From: JAQVWU01 sp964628455 | GTDB taxonomy: Bacteria > Bacillota > Clostridia > Oscillospirales > CAG-272 | Direction: 5' to 3' | DNA: 64,000 bases | Assembly: GCA_964628455.1 (NCBI GenBank) | Contig: CAZVPD010000003.1 | Location: forward strand, 31,295 to 95,294 | Part shown: piece by piece, positions 58,518-64,000 of the stretch | Layout of the letters: each line of letters starts with the position of its first letter | Numbering within the stretch: position 1 is the stretch's first letter | Notes under the pieces: generated by a model | Told to the model about the DNA's origin: nothing | Databases searched by the model: none | The model's input: the letters and a program-made list of their open reading frames with translations, nothing else | Program-made: the position numbers and the translations under genes

Positions 58518-59000
58518 ATGAAATCAACCAAAAACACAGGCAGAGCGGACGATGCCGGAAATAATACGGATGAAGAACGCATTCATGCCAGGAAAACCGC
58601 ATTGAATATTCTTTCCTACTCCGATAACACGGAGACAAGGCTGCGTGAAAAACTGTCAGCCAAAGGATTTTCCGCCGAGTCTGCTGATGACGCAGTCGAA
58701 TATGTCATGAGCAGGGGCTGGCTTGACGAACAAAAACAGGCCGAAGCCGCTCTCCGTTATCTTGCCGAAGTTAAATTATTCGGCAGAAGACGTATATTGC
58801 AGGAACTCAGAAAACGCGGTTTCCGCAGAGAAGTGATTGACGGCTGCGATTTCGGCAGCTTTGATTTTCCCGCCAACTGCAGGCGGCTTTGGGAAAAACG
58901 CGGGAATACGGATGATGAACGCACGGTTGCATATCTTATACGGGCGGGTTTCAGCGGAGATGATATTCGCGCTGCCAGGCGCATGCCGGAACGGGACTGA
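58518..59000 (+). CDS. recX: Regulatory protein RecX
   Basis: A 160-residue helical-repeat RecX protein that limits RecA filament growth. The family pattern is visible: ALNILSYSDNTETRLREKLSAKG near residues 28-50, DAVEYVMSRGWLDEQKQAE near 56-74, and YLAEVKLFGRRRILQELRKRG near 79-99. It starts 14 bp after recA, so the two are surely co-transcribed. The charged N-terminal 25 residues are variable in the family. The length is typical. Confidence 0.92.
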   Translation: MKSTKNTGRADDAGNNTDEERIHARKTALNILSYSDNTETRLREKLSAKGFSAESADDAVEYVMSRGWLDEQKQAEAALRYLAEVKLFGRRRILQELRKRGFRREVIDGCDFGSFDFPANCRRLWEKRGNTDDERTVAYLIRAGFSGDDIRAARRMPERD

Positions 59001-59039
59001 TTACGAGTGTTATGAACGGACAAGGAAAATAAAAAACAA

Positions 59040-60365
59040 ATGAAAAAAAACAAAATAGGCTTTATATCCCTCGGCTGCCCGAAAAACCGCGTCGATACCG
59101 AAATCATGCTTCATAAACTGACAGATGCCGGATATGAAATCACACCGGAAGATATCGAAGCCGACATCATCATTATCAACACCTGCGCTTTTATCGAAAG
59201 CGCAAAACAGGAGTCGATCGATGCCGTACTGGATGCCGCATGGCTTAAACAGCGGAAATTAAAGGCCATTATTGTCGCCGGCTGCATGGCAGAAAGATAC
59301 CGCGAACAGGTTTTCGATGAAATGCCCGAAGTCGACGCCATCATCGGGGTAGCAAGTATAAACGAAATCGTCGACGCCGTGCAGTCTGTGGAAAAGGGTG
59401 AACGCTTCGCGGCATTCGCGGACACGCAGACGCTTAAGCTGGGCGGGGAACGTATTATTACCACCCCGGAGTATATGGCTTATATAAAAATCGCCGAGGG
59501 CTGTGACAACCGCTGTTCATACTGTGCGATCCCGTCGATTCGCGGCGGTTTCCGTTCCGTTCCCGCCGAAGAAATTGTAGCGGAAGCTGTGGCGCTTGAA
59601 AAACTCGGGGTTCGTGAACTGGTGGTGGTCGCTCAGGACACCTCGCGTTACGGGCTTGATTTATACGGCGAATACAGGCTGGCACCGCTGCTTCACTCTG
59701 TGACGGCCGCGGCACCCGTTCCGTGGATACGCCTGCTTTACTGTTATCCGGACAAGGTGACCGATGAGCTTATCGCCGAAATCCGCGATAATCCGCGCAT
59801 TGTAAAATATATCGATTTACCCGTGCAGCATATATCGGACAGGATCCTCAAAGCAATGAACCGTCACGGAGACAGCGCCCGCATAAGAAATACGATAGCG
59901 CGGCTGCGCCGTGAGATTCCGGGCATCGTCATACGAACCACGGTGATTACAGGATTCCCCGGAGAAACCGAAGAAGATTTCGCTTTACTCTGTGAATTTG
60001 TAAAAGAAATGCGTTTTGAGAGATTCGGCGCATTCCCGTATTCCCGCGAAGAAGATACACCCGCTGCGGAATACGGCGATCAGATAGACGAACAGATAAA
60101 ACAGGACCGCTGCGACAGGCTCATGGAGCTGCAGCTGGAAATTGTCGGACAGATGAACAGTGAAAAAGTGGGAAGTGTTGTCGAAGTTTTATGCGAAGGC
60201 TACGACCCGGTGGCTGAAACACATTACGGGCGCAGTTATGCCGATGCTCCCGAAATTGACGGGAAAATATTCTTCTCCGCCCAGAGACGCATTCCCGAGG
60301 GAGAGTTTGTCAGGGTGAAAATCACGGGAACGATGGATTATGACCTGACAGGCGAAACGGTCTGA
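59040..60365 (+). CDS. rimO: Ribosomal protein S12 methylthiotransferase RimO
   Basis: A 441-residue radical SAM methylthiotransferase that adds a methylthio group to the aspartate of ribosomal protein S12. The N-terminal UPF0004 domain has GFISLGCPKNRVDTE (Cys13) with further cluster cysteines in NTCAFI and AGCMAERY. The radical SAM motif is CDNRCSYCAIPSIRGG near residue 155, and a TRAM domain closes the protein. The SLGCPKN opening separates RimO from MiaB. It follows recX by 39 bp and precedes cmk. Confidence 0.96.
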   Translation: MKKNKIGFISLGCPKNRVDTEIMLHKLTDAGYEITPEDIEADIIIINTCAFIESAKQESIDAVLDAAWLKQRKLKAIIVAGCMAERYREQVFDEMPEVDAIIGVASINEIVDAVQSVEKGERFAAFADTQTLKLGGERIITTPEYMAYIKIAEGCDNRCSYCAIPSIRGGFRSVPAEEIVAEAVALEKLGVRELVVVAQDTSRYGLDLYGEYRLAPLLHSVTAAAPVPWIRLLYCYPDKVTDELIAEIRDNPRIVKYIDLPVQHISDRILKAMNRHGDSARIRNTIARLRREIPGIVIRTTVITGFPGETEEDFALLCEFVKEMRFERFGAFPYSREEDTPAAEYGDQIDEQIKQDRCDRLMELQLEIVGQMNSEKVGSVVEVLCEGYDPVAETHYGRSYADAPEIDGKIFFSAQRRIPEGEFVRVKITGTMDYDLTGETV

Positions 60366-60408
60366 ACCGCACTGACGAAAAAAATGCGGGGAAAGGAACC
60401 GCCGAAAA

Positions 60409-61113
60409 ATGAAAATGAAAAAAGAATCCGAAAAACACGTTCATATAGCTGTGGACGGTCCTTCCGGTTCGGGGAAAAGCAGTCTTGCAAGGGCAATGGC
60501 AGACCATTACGGCTATATATATATGGACACGGGCGCTCTTTACAGGGCAGTCGGACTCTATGTCCTCCGCAGCGGGATTGATTCCCGCGATGCGGAAGCC
60601 GTAGCTTCTGTGCTGCCGCGGATCGGCATCGAAATTACCTATGCCGGAGGCATACAGCAGATATTCCTTTGCGGAGAAAATGTCAGCGCGGCAATACGGG
60701 AAAATATTATTTCGCGTTACGCTTCGGATGTTTCCGCTCATCCGCAGGTCAGATCCTTTCTTTTCGGACTGCAGAGCGGTATCGCCGAAAAAAACAGCGT
60801 CGTAATGGACGGACGCGATATCGGCACGGTTATCATGCCTGATGCCGATGTGAAAATATTTCTGACCGCATCGGAAGAAGTCAGGGCGCTGCGCCGGTTT
60901 AGCGAACTCAGGGAAAAAGGACAGGATGTTGAGCTCGAGTCGGTGCGCCGCGAGATGAACCTGCGTGACCTGAGCGACCTTACCCGTACAGCTGCGCCGG
61001 CAGCCCCCGCAGCCGATGCCGTCCTTCTTGACAACAGTTCGATGACGGCTGCGGAAACACTCGCTGCGGCTGTGGAACTCACGGATAAAAAGCTTAACAA
61101 ACAAAGTTTATAA
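60409..61113 (+). CDS. cmk: Cytidylate kinase
   Basis: A 234-residue nucleoside monophosphate kinase that phosphorylates CMP and dCMP. The P-loop DGPSGSGKSS is at residues 16-25, followed by YMDTGALYRAVGLYVL, and the CMP-binding region MDGRDIGTVIMPDADVKIFLTA appears in two pieces near residue 135. The length is typical. A second ATG at codon 3 is possible, but GAAAGGAACC favours the first. It forms the common clostridial cluster cmk-plsC-ispH/S1 with the two genes that follow. Confidence 0.95.
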   Translation: MKMKKESEKHVHIAVDGPSGSGKSSLARAMADHYGYIYMDTGALYRAVGLYVLRSGIDSRDAEAVASVLPRIGIEITYAGGIQQIFLCGENVSAAIRENIISRYASDVSAHPQVRSFLFGLQSGIAEKNSVVMDGRDIGTVIMPDADVKIFLTASEEVRALRRFSELREKGQDVELESVRREMNLRDLSDLTRTAAPAAPAADAVLLDNSSMTAAETLAAAVELTDKKLNKQSL

Positions 61114-61159
61114 AGATCAATTTCCCGTAAAATAAAAGACATAAAAGGAAAATTCGTAT

Positions 61160-61777
61160 ATGTCAACCGGTTTTTATTCGAGAATATACAGGATATTTCA
61201 GCCTGTAGTCCGCTGGTTTTACCGTATGGAGATCATCGGCGGGGAGAACGAGCCCGTTGCCGGCCCCTGTATCCTGTGTGCAAACCATCTGTCAAATCAG
61301 GATGTTGTTATTCTGGCTGCTTCGGTGAAAAGACAGGTTCGCTTTTTTGCGAAAGCCGAGCTTTTCCGCATTCCTCTGCTGGGACCGCTGATAACCGCAC
61401 TCGGAGCCTTTCCCGTCAAAAGAGGAGGCGCCGATGTTTCGGCAATGAAAAAAACCATAGAGATACTGAAAAACGGCGAAATGGTGGGATTTTATCCCCA
61501 GGGGCACCGGCGGCCGGGTATTCATCCGCGTGACACATCGGTTCAGCACGGTATCGGCATGCTTATCTGGAGGACTCAGGCGACAATTCTGCCTGCCGCG
61601 ATCTGCACAAAAAAATTCAAACTGCGGCCGTTTAAAAAAACGCGGATAATAATAGGAAAAGCAATTCCGTTCGGTGAACTGGCCATGACAGCCGGCAATC
61701 CCGAGGAATACAAAAGAGTGACGGAAGAGATATTCGGCGTGATCGTAGGAATGACCGATAAAGCCGGCCTGATTTAG
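61160..61777 (+). CDS. plsC: 1-acyl-sn-glycerol-3-phosphate acyltransferase
   Basis: A 205-residue PlsC-type acyltransferase that makes phosphatidic acid. Motif I is NHLSNQDVV (NHx4D form, about residues 38-46), motif II region is AELFRIPLLGPLITALGAF, and motif III reads FYPQGHRRPG where the usual sequence is FPEGTRS, so Glu is replaced by Gln and Thr by His. Motif IV is seen as ILPAAI. The catalytic His/Asp pair is present, so activity is expected despite the altered glycerophosphate-binding motif. The gene sits between cmk and ispH. Confidence 0.9.
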   Translation: MSTGFYSRIYRIFQPVVRWFYRMEIIGGENEPVAGPCILCANHLSNQDVVILAASVKRQVRFFAKAELFRIPLLGPLITALGAFPVKRGGADVSAMKKTIEILKNGEMVGFYPQGHRRPGIHPRDTSVQHGIGMLIWRTQATILPAAICTKKFKLRPFKKTRIIIGKAIPFGELAMTAGNPEEYKRVTEEIFGVIVGMTDKAGLI

Positions 61778-61804
61778 CCGTAAATTCATATAAGCAAAAA
61801 GGCG

Positions 61805-63880
61805 GTGAGTCGGACGGGCATTAAAATAATAACCGCTCCTCATGCGGGTTTTTGTTTCGGTGTAAAAAAAGCGGTGGATACCGTATATGCCCTGTCCGGT
61901 AAAAGCGGGCAGCGTATTTTTACGCTCGGAATGCTGATACATAATCCTCAGGTCGTCGGCGAACTGGAAAAACGCGGGGTCGCCGCTGTCTCTGCTTCCG
62001 GCCTCGAGCGGGTATTTGCGGAAGCGGATGAAAAGAATCCCGTGACCGTTGTCATACGAACGCACGGGATAACGCGTTCGATGAGCGAACAGCTGGAAAA
62101 CTATGCGGAGAATAATCCTTTTTTTACGGTTGTGGACTGTACATGCCCCAATGTAAAACGAATTCATTCGATCGTAGCGGAAAATTCCGAAGCGGATACA
62201 CTCACCGTCATTATCGGGGACAGGGAACATCCGGAAGTTTGCGGAATATCAAGTTATGCCGCAGGGGAAGTTTCCGTCTGTTCCGGAGCGGGAGAACTGA
62301 TGGAACTGCTGGAGAAGGACGGTTCTCTGTTCGGCAGGAAATTGATCATGGTATCCCAGACAACACAGGATTTAGGCGAATGGAAAAATTGTCAGAAAAT
62401 TATTAAAAAAGACTGTACAAATGCGATTATTTTTGATACAATATGTAATGTCACGGAAATCAGGCAGCATGAAGCATACGATTTATCACAAAATGTAGAT
62501 ATAATGCTGGTAATCGGCGGACGAGAGAGTTCAAACACAAACAAACTCTATAATATCGCCGCGAAAAACACGGAGCGCATGCGTTCCGGTAGAAAAACAT
62601 TTTTAGTGGAAAGCGAAAAAGAGCTTCCTTTGGATTTGTTGATGCCGCATAGAGGGACGTGTTCCGCTCCCGTAACCGTGGGAATAACTGCCGGTGCCTC
62701 GACTCCGAGCAGTATTATAGAGGAGGTTATCAAATTAATGAACGAAGACAAAAAAACCATGGCCGAGACCGGCGAGGGTGCTGAAGATTTTGCCGGAATG
62801 CTCGAAAACTCTCTCAAAACTTTAAATACAGGAGAAACCGTACAGGGAATTATCACATCCGTTACCCCCGGTGAAATTCATGTTGATTTAAAGACAAAGG
62901 TGACGGGTATCATACCCTATTCCGAAATATCCGAAAATCAATCGATAAAACTGGACGAGATTTATCACGTGGGCGATGAAATCGAAGCAATCGTAGTCAA
63001 GGTCAGTGACCTTGACGGGGTTGCGACTTTGTCCCGCAAAAGAATCGAAAATGTGATCAACTGGAGAAAAATTGTGGATGCCTACAGCAAGGGCACCATC
63101 CTCGAGGGCAAATTCGTCGATGTCGTTAAGGGCGGAATGATCATGCTGCTGGACGGCGCACGGGTATTTGTACCGGCTTCTCATACCGGTCTCGGCAAGG
63201 AAGGCGATCTTTCGTCGCTGGTAGGCACTGCCGCAAAAGCCCGCGTCATTGAAATCAACGAGCAGAGGCGCCGCGCCGTCGCATCGGTCAGAGCGGTCAT
63301 GCGTGATGAACGCAAAATAAAGGAAACGGAATTCTGGTCATCCATTGAAGAGGGCAGGCAATATGTGGGCGTTGTCAAATCGCTTACAACTTACGGAGCA
63401 TTCGTGGATCTCGGAGGGGTGGACGGCATGGTTCACAGTTCCGAGCTTTCCTGGAAGCGCATACGCCATCCGTCGGAAGTTGTCTCGGTCGGTGATAAAA
63501 TTACCGTTTATGTCAAGAGCTTTGATCCCGAAACCAGACGCATTTCACTCGGATATAAAACGGATGAAACCAATCCATGGGCAATATTTACCGCCAAATA
63601 TAAAATCGGCGACACGGCTCCCGTAAAAATCGTAAGCATGATGCCTTTCGGCGCGTTTGCCGAAGTTGTGCCCGGTGCAGACGGTCTGATCCACATCTCT
63701 CAGATTGCCGATAAAAAAATCAATAAACCCGGAGATATCCTTGAGATCGGACAAACCGTCGATGCTAAAATTATAGATATCGATATGGAAAACCGAAAAA
63801 TAAGCCTTTCCATCCGGGCTCTTGCGGAAGAAGCGGCAGCTGACAGCGAGGATTCGCAGGAAGAAAGCGGCGAAAACTGA
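61805..63880 (+). CDS. ispH: IspH - ribosomal protein S1 fusion
   Basis: A 691-residue fusion typical of Clostridia. Residues 1 to about 285 are the iron-sulfur enzyme HMBPP reductase of the MEP isoprenoid pathway: PHAGFCFGVKKAV with the first cluster cysteine near residue 17, LGMLIHNPQVV, RTHG, VDCTCPNVKRIH and CNVTEIRQHEA. A linker leads to four S1 RNA-binding domains (starting about residues 342, 432, 517 and 600), for example GVVKSLTTYGAFVDLGG. The start is GTG at 61805 behind AAAAAGGCG. One polypeptide thus joins isoprenoid synthesis and mRNA binding; the reason for the fusion is unknown. Confidence 0.95.
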   Translation: MSRTGIKIITAPHAGFCFGVKKAVDTVYALSGKSGQRIFTLGMLIHNPQVVGELEKRGVAAVSASGLERVFAEADEKNPVTVVIRTHGITRSMSEQLENYAENNPFFTVVDCTCPNVKRIHSIVAENSEADTLTVIIGDREHPEVCGISSYAAGEVSVCSGAGELMELLEKDGSLFGRKLIMVSQTTQDLGEWKNCQKIIKKDCTNAIIFDTICNVTEIRQHEAYDLSQNVDIMLVIGGRESSNTNKLYNIAAKNTERMRSGRKTFLVESEKELPLDLLMPHRGTCSAPVTVGITAGASTPSSIIEEVIKLMNEDKKTMAETGEGAEDFAGMLENSLKTLNTGETVQGIITSVTPGEIHVDLKTKVTGIIPYSEISENQSIKLDEIYHVGDEIEAIVVKVSDLDGVATLSRKRIENVINWRKIVDAYSKGTILEGKFVDVVKGGMIMLLDGARVFVPASHTGLGKEGDLSSLVGTAAKARVIEINEQRRRAVASVRAVMRDERKIKETEFWSSIEEGRQYVGVVKSLTTYGAFVDLGGVDGMVHSSELSWKRIRHPSEVVSVGDKITVYVKSFDPETRRISLGYKTDETNPWAIFTAKYKIGDTAPVKIVSMMPFGAFAEVVPGADGLIHISQIADKKINKPGDILEIGQTVDAKIIDIDMENRKISLSIRALAEEAAADSEDSQEESGEN

Positions 63881-63922
63881 GGGCTTTCGGGGAAAAGACG
63901 GAACAATAATACCATTCGGGCG

Positions 63923-63960
63923 GCCGGGAGAAGCGGGAGCTTATCCCGGCAATATTTTTT
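63923..63960 (+). terminator. Intrinsic terminator of the cmk-plsC-ispH operon
   Basis: GCCGGGA (63923-63929) pairs with TCCCGGC (63944-63950) and is followed by AATATTTTTT. Confidence 0.85.
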
Positions 63961-63980
63961 CATAAAAATCAAAAAAGGGG

Positions 63981-63986
63981 TTGACA
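63981..63986 (+). promoter_or_regulatory. Possible -35 element of the next operon
   Basis: A perfect TTGACA follows the terminator; the matching -10 would lie beyond or at the window end and cannot be checked. Confidence 0.3.
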
Positions 63987-64000
63987 AAGGGGAAGGGATA

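Overview
The window looks like the replication-origin region of a Bacillota (Clostridia-type) chromosome, probably from an uncultivated anaerobic, carbohydrate-degrading gut lineage. The evidence is the set dnaA-dnaN-recF-remB-gyrB-gyrA, rpmH-rnpA-yidD-yidC-khpB, parA-parB with two perfect parS sites, recA-recX-rimO, and cmk-plsC followed by an ispH gene fused to four S1 domains, a fusion typical of Clostridia. The host name is inference. No tRNA, rRNA, CRISPR array or insertion sequence was recognised.

Layout. 1-11.4 kb (+): a sugar-degradation operon with a truncated ceramidase-like protein, a fucose/arabinose-isomerase-like protein, a GH3 glycosidase, a SIS sugar-phosphate isomerase, a TIM-like isomerase, a YjbQ-family protein, two solute-binding-type lipoproteins and a clan GH-A hydrolase. 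11.4-15.4 kb: a third lipoprotein (-), then a Gfo/Idh/MocA oxidoreductase and a TIM-barrel sugar isomerase/epimerase (+). 15.4-25.8 kb (-): pyrE, a GT4-CsaB fusion, a MORN-repeat membrane protein, serS, parB, parA, rsmG and a homocitrate/isopropylmalate-type synthase that may be the (Re)-citrate synthase. 26.3-39.1 kb (+): a probable 12.7 kb operon with one sugar epimerase-like protein, four Gfo/Idh/MocA oxidoreductases, a sulfatase-like enzyme, an AraC regulator, a lipoprotein, and a glycyl radical enzyme with its activase. 39.2-42 kb (-): a DUF4965 protein, a tiny lipoprotein and a flavin reductase. 42.1-56 kb (-): the conserved origin block. 56.3-63.9 kb (+): an SGNH hydrolase and housekeeping genes.

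Origin. The dnaA-dnaN gap has the layout of the Bacillus unwinding region: DnaA boxes on the dnaA side, a GC-rich spacer, a run of DnaA-trio triplets, then AT-rich DNA toward dnaN. Housekeeping genes read away from this point on both sides. Unusually, rpmH-rnpA-yidD-yidC-khpB lies downstream of gyrA on the same strand as dnaA instead of diverging from it. mnmE-mnmG is absent between khpB and rsmG, where about 17.7 kb of mainly carbohydrate genes sits instead. Four perfect DnaA boxes also lie inside the pfkB-family gene between gyrB and gyrA.

The most promising uncharacterised system is the 26.3-39.1 kb operon. Its glycyl radical enzyme keeps the radical glycine and the catalytic cysteine, but the cysteine is followed by Asn-Trp instead of the usual Val-Glu. 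It is co-encoded with several dehydrogenase-like Gfo/Idh/MocA proteins and a sulfatase-like protein that lacks the formylglycine signature. The chemistry cannot be read from sequence alone.
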